Positions 48,955-58,261 of a stretch of 64,000 nucleotides of DNA are shown here, piece by piece. Each line of letters begins with the position of its first letter. Within the stretch, counting starts at the first letter, position 1. Position numbers and translations under genes: made by a program. The DNA is from Pseudomonadota bacterium (GTDB taxonomy: Bacteria > Pseudomonadota > Gammaproteobacteria > Burkholderiales > Burkholderiaceae_C): positions 40,885-104,884 of the forward strand of contig JAKARB010000017.1 in assembly GCA_021819435.1 (NCBI GenBank), given 5' to 3'. The notes under the pieces are model-generated. The model saw nothing but the letters and a program-made list of their open reading frames with translations, had not been told where the DNA came from and searched no databases.

Positions 48955-50087
48955 GCGGCTTCCTTGTGCGGGTTGGCGGGGCTCGCCAAGCCACCCGAGC
49001 GGGGGCCGGACGGCTGCCCTCCGCCCACCAGCGAATGCGCCAGCTCGCGCCACGCGGGCAGCTCGGGCTTGCCCGGCTTGCGTTCGCCGAAGAACATGGC
49101 GATGAGCTCGCCGCTTTCGTCGAACAGCTCGATCGATGTCACCGGGCCGTCGTCGGTCGGTTTGGTCACCAGCCAGCTCTCGTGCACGGCATCGCCGCGC
49201 AGGTGCAGGTTGAAGCCTTCGTCGAGCACGTTGAGCCAGGGCCCCATCGGCTCGATGCGCCGCACCGCGCCGGTGTGGATCTGGATGCAGCCCGGGTTGC
49301 CCACGAAGACCATGATCGGCAGGCCCGATGCGGCGGCCTCGTTGAGCAGCCAGTCCACCGCCAGCAGCGGCGTGCGGCGGGTGTGCACGCCTTCCATCAG
49401 GCGCAGGGCCTGGCGGCGTCCCACCTGGAAGCGCTTGAGCAGCTCGAAGAACTCGTGCGTGTCGTGCATGGCCGACCATGCATCGCCCAGGCCCAGGCAG
49501 TCGATCTCGCTGTCGGGGCGGTCGGCGGGCGGCGTGACGCGACCGGGTTCGAAGCGCACCTCGCGCGCCGGATCGGCGTGGCGCTGCACCAGGTCTTCGA
49601 GGGCCGGCAGCGAGGTTTGTGCGCGGGCATGGACCTTGTGCACGGCCTGGCCGTGGCGGTCGAAGAACTGCAGGCTGTGCTGCTCGCCCTTGTCGCCGCG
49701 CTCGACGACGTGGAAGCCCGCGTGCCACTGGTTGAGGAACAGGCGCAGGTCGATCTCGGGGCCGATGGCCAGGCCCACCGGGCCCTTGGCACTGACGTTG
49801 CGGTAGACGCCGATCTTCTCGTGCACGATGTGCTCGTTGCGCGTGAGCGCCATCACGGGGCCCACCGCTTCGAGGCCTTGCAGGATGGCGACCCAGTCAC
49901 CGCGCAGGGGCACGGTGGCGAGCAGGCTGTCGGCGGCGGCCTGGGGTGACATCTGGCTCACAACATGCGCAGCCAGCACCTCGCCTTCCGAGAGCTTGAG
50001 TTGTTTCGCGGCGTCGCGTGCCCGCAGGCCTTTGGCGCGAAGGGCGGCGAAGGACGAGCGCAAGAGGGCGGGAGAAGTCGTGGTCAT
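48951..50087 (-). CDS. hmuS: Haemin-degrading / haem chaperone protein HmuS
   Basis: The 378-residue cytoplasmic protein has the two tandem HmuS/HemS-like repeats (about residues 35-180 and 210-350). ALTRNEHIVHEKIGVYRNV, GNPGCIQIHTGAVRRIEPMGPWLNVLDEGFNLHLR (read in parts) and WLVTKPT are typical of ChuS/PhuS/HmuS. These bind imported haem and either degrade it or pass it to a haem oxygenase; no separate oxygenase gene is seen here. ATG at 50087 is preceded by GGAG. It overlaps hmuT by four bases. Confidence 0.93.
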   Translation of the reverse strand: MTTTSPALLRSSFAALRAKGLRARDAAKQLKLSEGEVLAAHVVSQMSPQAAADSLLATVPLRGDWVAILQGLEAVGPVMALTRNEHIVHEKIGVYRNVSAKGPVGLAIGPEIDLRLFLNQWHAGFHVVERGDKGEQHSLQFFDRHGQAVHKVHARAQTSLPALEDLVQRHADPAREVRFEPGRVTPPADRPDSEIDCLGLGDAWSAMHDTHEFFELLKRFQVGRRQALRLMEGVHTRRTPLLAVDWLLNEAAASGLPIMVFVGNPGCIQIHTGAVRRIEPMGPWLNVLDEGFNLHLRGDAVHESWLVTKPTDDGPVTSIELFDESGELIAMFFGERKPGKPELPAWRELAHSLVGGGQPSGPRSGGLASPANPHKEAA

Positions 50088-50120
50088 CGTCGGGCTCCAT
50101 GGTGGTTGCAAGGTCAGTGG

Positions 50121-52430
50121 TCAATAGCGGGCCGACACGGCCACGCGCAGGTTTCGGCCGGCGCCCTCCACGCCTTCGCTGGCGAAGCCGTTGTCGAGGC
50201 GGTAGGTTTCGTTGGCCAGGTTCTCGCCCGCGAGGTCGAGGGAGAAGGTCTCGTTGATGCGCCATTGCGCCCAGGCGCCCAGCAGTCGGTGACTGGGCTG
50301 GCGACCGGTGTTCGTGCGGGTGTTGTCCTTGAAGTACTGGCGCGCCCACACCTGCTGCCAGCGCAGGCCGAGTTCGCCCCATGGCTGGCGCCAACCGAGG
50401 CTGAGTTGCAGGCGGTCGGCGGGCACGGTCAGCAGGGCGCGTTCGCGCAGGCCGTCGAAGGTGCGGCCCCGCATGCGGTGGCCATTGAAGCGTGTCTGCC
50501 AGTCGTTCCATTGCAGGCCGCCTTCGAGCTCCAGGCCCCAGCGGTGCTCGGTGCCGGGTTGGGTCAGCGCGCCGCTGCCGCCGGGCACCACCATCAGCGT
50601 CTCCAGCAACTGCGTGGTGCGGTCGTTGAAAGCGGTGAGCTTGGCGTCGATGGCGCTGCGCGGGCCGAGGCCGAACACGTTTCGCTGGCTGGTCTGCGCG
50701 CCGGCCTGAACGGAGCGCGAGCGTTCGGGTTCGTAAAAGTCCGCGCAGATGCCGCTGCTCGGCGCGACGCGCGCGTTGCTGGCGTAGCCCGGCACGCCGC
50801 CCTCGCTCAAGCGCAGCAGGCTCGCGTTGTTGCAGGCGCCATAAGCCGATTTGGCGAAAGCCTCGTCCAGCAAGGGCGGTCGAAAGGCCCGCGCCAACGT
50901 GCCGAACACCGTCCACCCTTGCGGCGACCAGGTGTGGGACAGCGTGAAGCTGGGCGATGCGCGTTGTGCTGTGATCTGGTCGGACTGACCGGCCGCGCGC
51001 AAGGCCGTGGCGCTGGCGCCGATCACCCGGGTGGTGAAACGGTCCCAGCGCAGGCCGGGCAGGGCCTGCCAGCCACCGTGGCGCAGGTCGAGCTGCGCGT
51101 AGCCGCCGATGCGGTCTTGCGAGCCGGGCGGCTGGGCGGGGTTGTAGCCGTCGGGGTACTGGAATTGGTTGAGCATGGCGCTGCCCGTCACGCGGCGCGA
51201 GGTGCGTTCGTTGTGGCCGCCTTGCAGGCCCAGGTGCAGGCTCATGCGCCAGGGGTTCGTGTCGGGCTCGCTGGCCGAGGAAGTGGCCGCGGTGTCTTCC
51301 GTGGGAGCCGGTCGCGCGGTTGCCGTGCCGATCAGTGGCACCGTCAGGCGCGTGTCCCAGGTGCTGTGTTGGTGATCGACATCGTCATCGACCTCGGCCA
51401 GCGTGCTGAAGACGGACCAGCCCTTCGCCATGTGGTCGCGCACACGCGTCTGGCTGCGGCCGACGGTGGCCTGCCATTGCGCGCCGCTGGCTTCGTCCTG
51501 CCATTTGGTTTGCAGCGAAACGGTGTCGTCGTCGATGCGGCGTTGCACCTGGCCGAAGGTGCCTGGGTCGCCGCCGGTGGTGTCGTAGGGTTGCAGCCCC
51601 TGGTCCTGGTAGCGGATCCAGCTCAGCGCGGCTTTCCATTGGTCGGTGAGCCACCAACTGCCTTTGACGAGGCTGCTGCCGGCATCGGTGTCGGAGAGTT
51701 CGAGCCGTTCGCCATCGGGGCGGCGGATGTCGTTGCTCACGCGGCGCGATTGGGCCATCACGAGGTCGGTGCGTTCGGTCGGCCTGCCGTAGGCGGCGAC
51801 GAAGGATTGCGTCTCGTCGTTGTTGCTGGCGTGGCCGAGGCGCGCGCGGGCGCCCCATTGCTGGCCTCGGCGCAGCAGGTCCGCGGCGTCGCGTGTCTGG
51901 GCGCTCACGGTGCCGCCCAGGGCGCCTGCGGGGCTCTCGATTTGCGCGCCCCGGCGCACCTCGATGGACTTCAGCAATTCGGGCTCGATGAAGGTGCCGC
52001 CGAAGCGGTATTTTTCGAAGCCCTTGCCCACGCCGTCCAGTTCGATGCGCACGTCTTCGCCGTCGGTGTAGCCGCGGATGTTGAAGCTCATGCCGCTGTT
52101 GCGCGGGCCACCTTGCACGGCCACGCCGGGCACCTCGTCGAGCACCTCGAAAACCGAACTGGGCTGACGCTGGCGCAGCACCGGCTCGCCGATCGTCGTG
52201 GTCGAGCGCGTGGTGTCGGCCTGCACGGCGGGCCGCTGACGGGTGGCTTGCACGCGCACCTCGGGCAACACGGTCATGTCGGATTCGGGGTTGGCTGGGG
52301 GCGGGGCGACGCTTTCGTCAGCGAATGCCGCGCCACAGGAGGCGAACGTCCAGCAGGCGAGCAACCAGCAACCGGTGGCGGCGACCGCCGACCGGCGCTG
52401 GCGCCAGGAACGGGGGGTACAGCAAGGCAT
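50121..52430 (-). CDS. hmuR: TonB-dependent haem receptor (HmuR/PhuR-like)
   Basis: The 769-residue outer-membrane receptor has a signal peptide (about residues 1-38, ending in GAAFA). The plug domain includes VFEVLDEVPGVAVQGGPRNSGMSFNIRGY (read in parts) and RRGAQIESPAGALGGTVSAQT, followed by a barrel ending in AVSARY. It resembles haem/haemoglobin receptors. The usual FRAP box is FRPP here (LARAFRPPLLDEAF) and a clean NPNL box is not seen; instead there is an insertion with Cys residues (GACNN, GICADF). It is the third gene of the haem operon. HmuS follows after 33 bases. Confidence 0.9.
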   Translation of the reverse strand: MPCCTPRSWRQRRSAVAATGCWLLACWTFASCGAAFADESVAPPPANPESDMTVLPEVRVQATRQRPAVQADTTRSTTTIGEPVLRQRQPSSVFEVLDEVPGVAVQGGPRNSGMSFNIRGYTDGEDVRIELDGVGKGFEKYRFGGTFIEPELLKSIEVRRGAQIESPAGALGGTVSAQTRDAADLLRRGQQWGARARLGHASNNDETQSFVAAYGRPTERTDLVMAQSRRVSNDIRRPDGERLELSDTDAGSSLVKGSWWLTDQWKAALSWIRYQDQGLQPYDTTGGDPGTFGQVQRRIDDDTVSLQTKWQDEASGAQWQATVGRSQTRVRDHMAKGWSVFSTLAEVDDDVDHQHSTWDTRLTVPLIGTATARPAPTEDTAATSSASEPDTNPWRMSLHLGLQGGHNERTSRRVTGSAMLNQFQYPDGYNPAQPPGSQDRIGGYAQLDLRHGGWQALPGLRWDRFTTRVIGASATALRAAGQSDQITAQRASPSFTLSHTWSPQGWTVFGTLARAFRPPLLDEAFAKSAYGACNNASLLRLSEGGVPGYASNARVAPSSGICADFYEPERSRSVQAGAQTSQRNVFGLGPRSAIDAKLTAFNDRTTQLLETLMVVPGGSGALTQPGTEHRWGLELEGGLQWNDWQTRFNGHRMRGRTFDGLRERALLTVPADRLQLSLGWRQPWGELGLRWQQVWARQYFKDNTRTNTGRQPSHRLLGAWAQWRINETFSLDLAGENLANETYRLDNGFASEGVEGAGRNLRVAVSARY

Positions 52431-52437
52431 GTCGGGT

Positions 52438-52463
52438 CATGGGCCACGGTGACGCGGCCCATG
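52438..52463. other. Intercistronic hairpin between PEP-CTERM gene and hmuR
   Basis: CATGGGCC and GGCCCATG form a perfect 8-bp stem with a 10-base loop. It lies eight bases upstream of the hmuR ATG, with no T tract on the - strand. It could stabilise or process the polycistronic mRNA, or affect hmuR translation. Confidence 0.5.
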
Positions 52464-52486
52464 TCTTTCAAGGCTGGGGCATCAGG

Positions 52487-53206
52487 TCAGCGAGCCTGAC
52501 GGCGGCGGCGGACCAGGGCCGTTGCGCCCAGGCCTGCGCCCAGCAGGGCCCAGGTCTGGGGTTCGGGCACGGCTGGCGCTTGCTGCACGGCGTAGACGGC
52601 GACCTGATCCAGGCTCATGTGAGCGGCGGAGGCGCCGAAGTTGAAGACCCAGTTGCCGCTGCCGGCCAAGGTCCATTTCCACAAGCTTTCCTGCTCTGCG
52701 CCGCCGAATCCGCCGGTGATGACGTTGTCATAGGTCAGCACGCGGGTGGCGCTCACGCCGTTGAGGGTGGCCTCATCCAGCGCGACCGAGCCTTGCGTGC
52801 CCACGCGCAGGTAGACATCCCACAGCCCCGAGGTCGAGCCGGCCAAGTCGATCTGGAAGCTGGTCGGGCCGCCCAGGCCGTAGATGTTGCCGCCGCTGGT
52901 CGGGAAGGCGCCGCCGGTCAACTCGGTCAGCGTGCCGGCGCCGGCGATGTCGGGCGTGTTGTCCGTCGGGTAGCTCAGGATCACGTTCCACTCGGCGTAG
53001 CTGCTGCCGGCATCGGGCGTGGCGATCCAGGCGTTGGCGCTGTTGCTGCCGTTACCGCTTTGGCCCAATGCGGCGGTGTCCCACTGGCCTGCGGTGGCGT
53101 GGGCCATGCCGTTGAGGGCGAGCAGGCTGGTGCCCGCCAGGGCCAGTGAACCCATGGCGGAGCGGATGGATGAAGGGATGGACTGGGTGATGGAAGAAAG
53201 GTGCAT
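52487..53206 (-). CDS. PEP-CTERM protein inside the haem-uptake operon
   Basis: The 239-residue exported protein has a signal peptide (about residues 1-37, ending in NGMAHA). The C-terminal PEP-CTERM signal begins VPEPQTWA near residue 213, followed by a hydrophobic helix and RRRRQAR. The body has a DUF-like beta-sandwich (WDVYLRVGTQGSVALDEATLNG, read in parts) and no domain I can name. It lies between the small first gene and hmuR on the same strand, downstream of the Fur-box promoter, so it should be made under iron starvation. A surface haem-binding role is possible but only inferred. Confidence 0.85.
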   Translation of the reverse strand: MHLSSITQSIPSSIRSAMGSLALAGTSLLALNGMAHATAGQWDTAALGQSGNGSNSANAWIATPDAGSSYAEWNVILSYPTDNTPDIAGAGTLTELTGGAFPTSGGNIYGLGGPTSFQIDLAGSTSGLWDVYLRVGTQGSVALDEATLNGVSATRVLTYDNVITGGFGGAEQESLWKWTLAGSGNWVFNFGASAAHMSLDQVAVYAVQQAPAVPEPQTWALLGAGLGATALVRRRRQAR

Positions 53207-53313
53207 GTCAACCTCGGAGAGAGGAAATCGACAGCGTTCCTTCCCCACGAAGGCAACACGTCAGGGGTGATGTGGGTGCAGCGGGGACCGGCCCCGCCCA
53301 GGGCGCCTTGCCC

Positions 53314-53535
53314 TCAGGCGGCTCCGCTGTGGCCCGCGCCGAAGCCCGGGTGGTCCACCACGAAGCGGTACTGCTTGCCGCAATCGACGATGACTTCCTT
53401 CTGGCCCTTTTTCAGCAAGCGCACATCCACCTTGATCGAGCCGTAGCCATCGTGGGCGATCACCTCGTCCAGCAACTGGAGCAGGCGAGCCTTGACGGGG
53501 GCGACGGAGAGGGCGGAGGGCGTGCGGTCGGACAT
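53314..53535 (-). CDS. Small conserved protein, first gene of the haem operon (HemP-like position)
   Basis: The 73-residue cytoplasmic protein has the central stretch SIKVDVRLLKKGQKEVIVDCGKQYRFVV (read in parts), basic then beta-rich, and a Gly/Ala/His tail. It is not a clear HemP, but occupies the place of HemP/HmuP: directly downstream of a Fur-box promoter and upstream of the haem receptor. HemP proteins are small and help express haem-uptake genes in related bacteria. Function here is inferred from position only. Confidence 0.7.
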   Translation of the reverse strand: MSDRTPSALSVAPVKARLLQLLDEVIAHDGYGSIKVDVRLLKKGQKEVIVDCGKQYRFVVDHPGFGAGHSGAA

Positions 53536-53561
53536 GAAGGTTTTCGTGAGCAGCGGATGAG

Positions 53562-53591
53562 ATCTTAATGAGAATTATTCTCAAATGACAA
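53562..53591 (-). promoter_or_regulatory. Fur-controlled promoter of the haem operon
   Basis: On the - strand -35 TTGTCA (53586-53591) and -10 TAAGAT (53562-53567) are 18 bp apart. The spacer contains TGAGAAT-T-ATTCTCA (53569-53583), a perfect 7-1-7 inverted repeat that fits the Fur consensus. It lies about 27 bases upstream of the first ATG. Confidence 0.88.
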
Positions 53592-53687
53592 ATGACCTCA
53601 GGTGAAAAGTGGTCTTTGCGCTCAGTTCACCGATGTTCGCATCCGCATCCGCCTGCCACTGCGGAAGGCCGGCTCACGCCATCCCTA

Positions 53688-55340
53688 TCACCGCCCAGCA
53701 GCGTCCTCGCGCATGTCCTCGCGCAATTGCCGCTGCCATTCCTTCAGGCGGGAGTCGAGCACGCTCAGCTCGACGATGGCGGCGCCATCCGGTTGGCGGA
53801 AGCGCTTGCGCGCCCCTTCGGCGCGGTCGATGGCGCCGGGCAGGTCGCCTTCTGCGGCTGCGGCCTCGGCCTCCGCACGCACAGCACGGATGGGCTGACC
53901 CAGTTGCTGCCACAGGCTCGACAGCAGCGACCAGGCCGTGCTGTCATGCGGGTGCACGCTCAAGTGAGTTTGCAGGCGCGCGGCGGCGTCGGCCCAGGCC
54001 GCGTTGCGGTCGGCCGATGCCGGCAGCGCCAAGGCCAGCCGCGAGGAATAGATCAACTCGGGCCGCGCCGACAGCTTGACGACGGAAGGGCGGCCAGGCC
54101 CCATCAACTCCCGCAGGCTGGCCGCTGCCAAGTCGTTCTGCTGCGCCAGCAATTGGCCTTCGATCGCGCTGATCAGCAACACACGTTGCACCACGGGCTG
54201 CTGGCCGGGGGGCAATTGCGGCAGCAGAGCGCGGGCCTCTGCCAGTGCCTGGGCCGCACGCGCATGCCCGTTGCTGTGCTGCCAGGCGATGGCGCGGGTG
54301 TAGTGCGTGGCGATGGCATCGAGCGGCGAGGCGTCGGCCGCCGGGCGCAAGTTGCCCAGGGGCTCAAGCGCCACGCTGCGCGTGTCCATCAACACCCGCG
54401 AGCGCGCCACCATCAAGGTGTGCCACGCCCATTGCTCGCTGGCATCGGGCCGCAGCGCCATGCGAGGGTCCCAGCCATTGGGTCCCAGGCGGGCACGGGC
54501 CTCGCCGATGCGCTCGACGGTCAGCGGGTGGGTGCGCAGGTAAGGGAAGCTGCCATCATCATTCAGGCGCGAGGCCTGTTGCAGCATCTCAAACATCGAC
54601 GCCATGCCACTGCTGTGAAAGCCCGCCTCCGACAGCAGGCCGAAGCCCACGCGATCGGCTTCGCGCTCCATGTCGCGAGAGAAATTAAGCTGGCCCTGGA
54701 TGGCCGCAGCTTGCCCGCCGTAGATCAGCGCCTGCGCGGCGGCAGGATTGGCGCCAGCCGCGAGCACCCCCAGCAGCAAACTGGCGATGCTGATCCACGA
54801 GACGCGGCCCTGCTGCCCGATCATGCGCGCGATGTGCCGTTGCGTGACGTGAGACAACTCGTGCGCCAGCACCGAGGCCAGCTCATCCGGCGTGCGCGTG
54901 ACGGCCAGCAGGCCCAGGTGCACGCCGATGTAGCCGCCCGGCAATGCGAAGGCGTTGACGCTGCGCTCCTTGACGAGGAAGGCGTCCCATGCGAACGACT
55001 GATCGACCTCGGGTGTGATCTCGCCGAGCTGCCGGGCGGCGTCCAGCAGCCTGTGCCAGACCTGATCGACGTATTCGAGCACCAGCGGGTCGTCCACCAC
55101 GGCCGGGTCGCCCAAGATGGAGCGCATGATGCGGTCACCCAGTTTGCGTTCTGCTGCGGGCGACAGCGCTTGCGCACTGCTTTCTCCCAGTGCTGGCAAC
55201 GAGATGGTGGGCGCCGGCGTGAAGGCCTCGGTCTGCGCGAAGCTGACGGGCGGGGCGACCATGCCGGCACACACCGCCGCGAGGATCAGCCGACGGCCAT
55301 GGGCCGACCAAGGGAAAGAGGTCTTCGATCGCTGGGGCAT
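53688..55340 (-). CDS. bepA: BepA-like M48 family metalloprotease with TPR region
   Basis: The 550-residue periplasmic protein has a signal peptide (about residues 1-35, ending in PVSFAQ). Its M48 zinc-protease domain has HELSH at residues 160-164 and the third ligand Glu225 (MEREAD). A long Ala/Leu-rich C-terminal region resembles TPR repeats. This is the layout of BepA (YfgC), which helps LptD assembly or degrades misassembled outer-membrane proteins. ATG at 55340 is used; a GTG five codons upstream is possible. It is divergent from moaC. Confidence 0.88.
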   Translation of the reverse strand: MPQRSKTSFPWSAHGRRLILAAVCAGMVAPPVSFAQTEAFTPAPTISLPALGESSAQALSPAAERKLGDRIMRSILGDPAVVDDPLVLEYVDQVWHRLLDAARQLGEITPEVDQSFAWDAFLVKERSVNAFALPGGYIGVHLGLLAVTRTPDELASVLAHELSHVTQRHIARMIGQQGRVSWISIASLLLGVLAAGANPAAAQALIYGGQAAAIQGQLNFSRDMEREADRVGFGLLSEAGFHSSGMASMFEMLQQASRLNDDGSFPYLRTHPLTVERIGEARARLGPNGWDPRMALRPDASEQWAWHTLMVARSRVLMDTRSVALEPLGNLRPAADASPLDAIATHYTRAIAWQHSNGHARAAQALAEARALLPQLPPGQQPVVQRVLLISAIEGQLLAQQNDLAAASLRELMGPGRPSVVKLSARPELIYSSRLALALPASADRNAAWADAAARLQTHLSVHPHDSTAWSLLSSLWQQLGQPIRAVRAEAEAAAAEGDLPGAIDRAEGARKRFRQPDGAAIVELSVLDSRLKEWQRQLREDMREDAAGR

Positions 55341-55479
55341 CGGGGACAATCGCACGGTCTCTCAAATCTCGGGAGGCAAGGCGCACAGTATGCGTCCCTG
55401 CGCGCCACGTCTGGCGTCTTCACCGAACTTGACACCCTTGTCACCACCTGGTCATCGTCCAGGCATCGACCTCGATCTC

Positions 55480-55965
55480 ATGAGCGAACTCACCCACTTC
55501 GACGCCCACGGCCAAGCCCACATGGTCGATGTCTCCGCCAAGGCCGCCACCGTGCGCGTGGCCGTGGCCGAAGGACGCATCCAGATGCAGCCCGGCACGC
55601 TGGCCCTCATCCGCGAGGGCCGGGCCGGCAAGGGCGATGTGCTGGGTGTGGCACGCATCGCCGCCATCCAGGGCGCCAAGCGCACCTCTGACCTCATCCC
55701 GCTGTGCCACCCGCTGCCGCTTTCCAAGGTGGCGGTCGAGTTCGAACTCGAAGAAGCCGTGCCTGCGGTGCGCTGTCAGGTCACCGTGCAGACCGTGGGC
55801 CCCACAGGGGTCGAAATGGAGGCCCTGACCGCCGTGCAGGTCGGCCTGCTGACCATCTATGACATGTGCAAGGCCGCCGAAAAGGGCATGCGCATCACCG
55901 ATGTGCGGCTGCTGGAGAAGCTGGGCGGCAAGTCCGGCCCCTGGCGCGCCGACGTGGCGGTCTGA
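55480..55965 (+). CDS. moaC: Cyclic pyranopterin monophosphate synthase
   Basis: The 161-residue enzyme acts with MoaA to convert GTP to cyclic pyranopterin monophosphate, the first stage of molybdenum cofactor synthesis. Family motifs are [54 protein letters not shown] (read in parts) and [12 protein letters not shown] at 55480 gives the usual start [17 protein letters not shown]. It is a single gene, divergent from bepA. No other moa gene lies in this window. Confidence 0.96.
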   Translation: MSELTHFDAHGQAHMVDVSAKAATVRVAVAEGRIQMQPGTLALIREGRAGKGDVLGVARIAAIQGAKRTSDLIPLCHPLPLSKVAVEFELEEAVPAVRCQVTVQTVGPTGVEMEALTAVQVGLLTIYDMCKAAEKGMRITDVRLLEKLGGKSGPWRADVAV

Positions 55966-56058
55966 CCAGGCCGCCCGACCCCGCTATCTCGCTCTGCCTC
56001 GCCGCCCCGGCGCCGCAGTTCCAGCGCTGTTGGGATCGACACGGCCTCTCGATCGCGC

Positions 56059-57927
56059 TCAAGGCTCCAGGTCGCGCCAGGTGTACCGCCCTTGCGGCGC
56101 CTCGCACTGGAAGGGCCGCGGCTCGCCGGCCGGCGGCTGTGTCTCACACACATCCAGCCATGGCTTGGCCCGGGCGTTGCGGAACTCGCGCAGGCGCTGC
56201 ACCACGTAGCGCGCCTCGTCGACGCGGCCATGCTCGGCCAGCGAGCGCGCGTAGGCCATCATCAGCCGCGCGTCCATCAACACATGCGTTGTGCGGCGGA
56301 AGTCTTCCGGCGGCAGGCTTGGCTCGTCGTCATCGGGCAGGTTGACCCAGGCGTAGTCGGCCTGGTGGCCCCACCACGGCATCTGCCGGCCGAAGTCGAT
56401 GCGCTCGCGCAGGCCCGCCGGACAGATGTGGCCGAGCCAGCCGGGCGGGTTCGTCGCTTGCGCGCAGGGCCGGGGCGCGTAAATGTTGGCTGCCGCCTGG
56501 TAGTCCAGCGCGCACCAAATGCCCAAGGCGGCCATCAGCAAGCCGGCCAATGCGGTGGCGGCAGACGCCTTGCCAGGCGCCGCGACGGCGGAGGGCGTTC
56601 CGCTTGAGTCGGCGGTGAGGCCATGGCCCGAAGGCGCCGCCCGCGTCGACAACCCCAGCCCGAACGCGAACGCCGTCGGCAGCAGGAAGTAGGCGTACCA
56701 CAGCGGGTACTCAAGCAAGCTGTGCAGGCCGGCCGTGGCCACCATCACGGCCGCCGCACCCGCCACGCCCACCTGATCGGCCGCCACATGCTGACGCGGG
56801 CGAACCAGCGCCACGAAAGCCGCGCCGCTCAGCAGCACCAGCAAGGCGGCCAGGGGCACGCCGAACTCCACGGCCCATTGCAGCACGATGTTGTGCGTGT
56901 GATCGAAGAAGGCCACCGGACGGCCCGGGAAGGGCGTCATCGTCCAGGCGAAGTTGAAGCGTCCGTAACCCACGCCCGTCCAGGGTTGCTGCGCGATCAT
57001 GCTCAGCACGTTGGACCAGATGCCGAAGCGGGAGCTGGAGATGTCGCTGCCGTCATGCAGGCGCGCCTCGGCCGCGAATGTCACCGATTGGTCTGTGTGC
57101 GACCACAGCCACATGCCGCCCCACGCCAGGCCGTAGATCACGGGCGCGGCAACGAGTGCCACACGCAGCACGCGCGGCAGCCCACGGTCGAACACGCCCC
57201 AGGCCGTCAGCAGCAGCATCGCCACCATGCCCGTGCGCGAGGCCGTCAGCACGATCACGCCGATGAACGCAGCCAGCCCCACGCAGGCCAGGCTCACCGG
57301 CAGGCGTCCGCGCGCGCCCAGCCAGGCCACGCCCACGCAGGCGAAGACCATCATGGTGCTGAAGTGATTGGGTTGACGCAGGTTGCCCACCGCGCGGCCG
57401 GCCATGGTCGGGATGGCGATCCAGCGGCCATCCGCCCATTCAGGATGGAAGACCTGCACCCAGGCCAGCAAGACACCTGCCGCGCCCGCCACGGCCAGCC
57501 CGCCGAAGAAGAGTGCCGACACATTGGCGCGCTCGGCACTGCCCCCCGCGCGCCAGCCCGACCAGGCCGCGAGCGCCGCCGCCAGCGCCATGCCGCCGCC
57601 CATCAGGCTCAGGCCCAGCGGCACCGGGCTGAACACACCTGCCCACAAGGCCAGGCCGGCCTGGATCAACAGCACCGCGCAGAGGGCTTGCATGCCTTGG
57701 CGGCCCGGCCCTTGCTGCGTCACAGCCGGTCGCCCGCCGAGCCAGCTCAGCCAAAGGCCCCATCCCAGCACCGCGAGGGCCTGGTTGTAGAACGTGACCG
57801 AAGGCGGGTCATGGGGGGCGAGCAAAGTGGGGGCGGCCAGCGCAAGCAGGGCGAGGGCCCAACCACCAGCCGGCCAATCACCGGCTCGCCAATTGCCCGC
57901 GTGGGGAGCAGGGGAAATCGCAGTCAT
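56059..57927 (-). CDS. O-antigen ligase family protein, PglL/Wzy-like
   Basis: The 622-residue membrane protein has about 11-12 hydrophobic helices in residues 20-460, then a soluble C-terminal domain. FFDHTHNIVLQWAVEFGVP and TASRTGMVAML match the Wzy/WaaL superfamily. The C-terminal half (DYQAAANIY, RTTHVLMDARLMMAYARSLAEHGRVDEARYVVQRLREF, read in parts) matches the PglL_A/Wzy_C_2 type. It may transfer lipid-linked glycans to pilin or other proteins, or act as an O-antigen ligase. No glycosyltransferase or pilin gene is adjacent, so the substrate is open. Confidence 0.82.
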   Translation of the reverse strand: MTAISPAPHAGNWRAGDWPAGGWALALLALAAPTLLAPHDPPSVTFYNQALAVLGWGLWLSWLGGRPAVTQQGPGRQGMQALCAVLLIQAGLALWAGVFSPVPLGLSLMGGGMALAAALAAWSGWRAGGSAERANVSALFFGGLAVAGAAGVLLAWVQVFHPEWADGRWIAIPTMAGRAVGNLRQPNHFSTMMVFACVGVAWLGARGRLPVSLACVGLAAFIGVIVLTASRTGMVAMLLLTAWGVFDRGLPRVLRVALVAAPVIYGLAWGGMWLWSHTDQSVTFAAEARLHDGSDISSSRFGIWSNVLSMIAQQPWTGVGYGRFNFAWTMTPFPGRPVAFFDHTHNIVLQWAVEFGVPLAALLVLLSGAAFVALVRPRQHVAADQVGVAGAAAVMVATAGLHSLLEYPLWYAYFLLPTAFAFGLGLSTRAAPSGHGLTADSSGTPSAVAAPGKASAATALAGLLMAALGIWCALDYQAAANIYAPRPCAQATNPPGWLGHICPAGLRERIDFGRQMPWWGHQADYAWVNLPDDDEPSLPPEDFRRTTHVLMDARLMMAYARSLAEHGRVDEARYVVQRLREFRNARAKPWLDVCETQPPAGEPRPFQCEAPQGRYTWRDLEP

Positions 57928-58261
57928 GGCGCGTATTGTCGGGGCATTCCCCCGGGGCGCTCATTCGCTCGACGCAAGCAAGGGCATCAGATGGGGCGGG
58001 CCGTTTCTCAACGCGCCCAATCCATCGATTTTGCCCACTTTCGGAACATCTTTCACATCCCGAGGAAGCCCGATGTAAAAGCTGGTGTCATGGCCTTGTC
58101 ACATCGTCTGGATGGGCGCACACTGATCCTCCGGTTGACGATTTTGGTGGCCTCGTTGCCCCCGGTTCACCCCGGTCCAGAAAGCCTGCAGCGAGTGTCC
58201 CTTGCGCCCACCGGAAGTACGTGAAGTGTGTGCAACGTTTCTGCTCTCGAAAGGAGGCAGT
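57928..58261. other. Intergenic region upstream of hpf
   Basis: The 334 bases between the divergent PglL-like gene and hpf hold no gene. The 3' end carries an excellent ribosome-binding site, AAAGGAGG (58249-58256), for hpf. A weak sigma-54-like match TGGTGG-N5-TTGCC lies at 58145-58160 and is not called. No other clear signal was found. Confidence 0.5.

Noticed and set aside
58145..58160. Sigma-54-like -24/-12 element before hpf
   Set aside because: Spacing of GG and GC is right, but the rest of the -24 box (TGGTGG instead of TGGCAC) is poor. Chance matches are common in GC-rich DNA.
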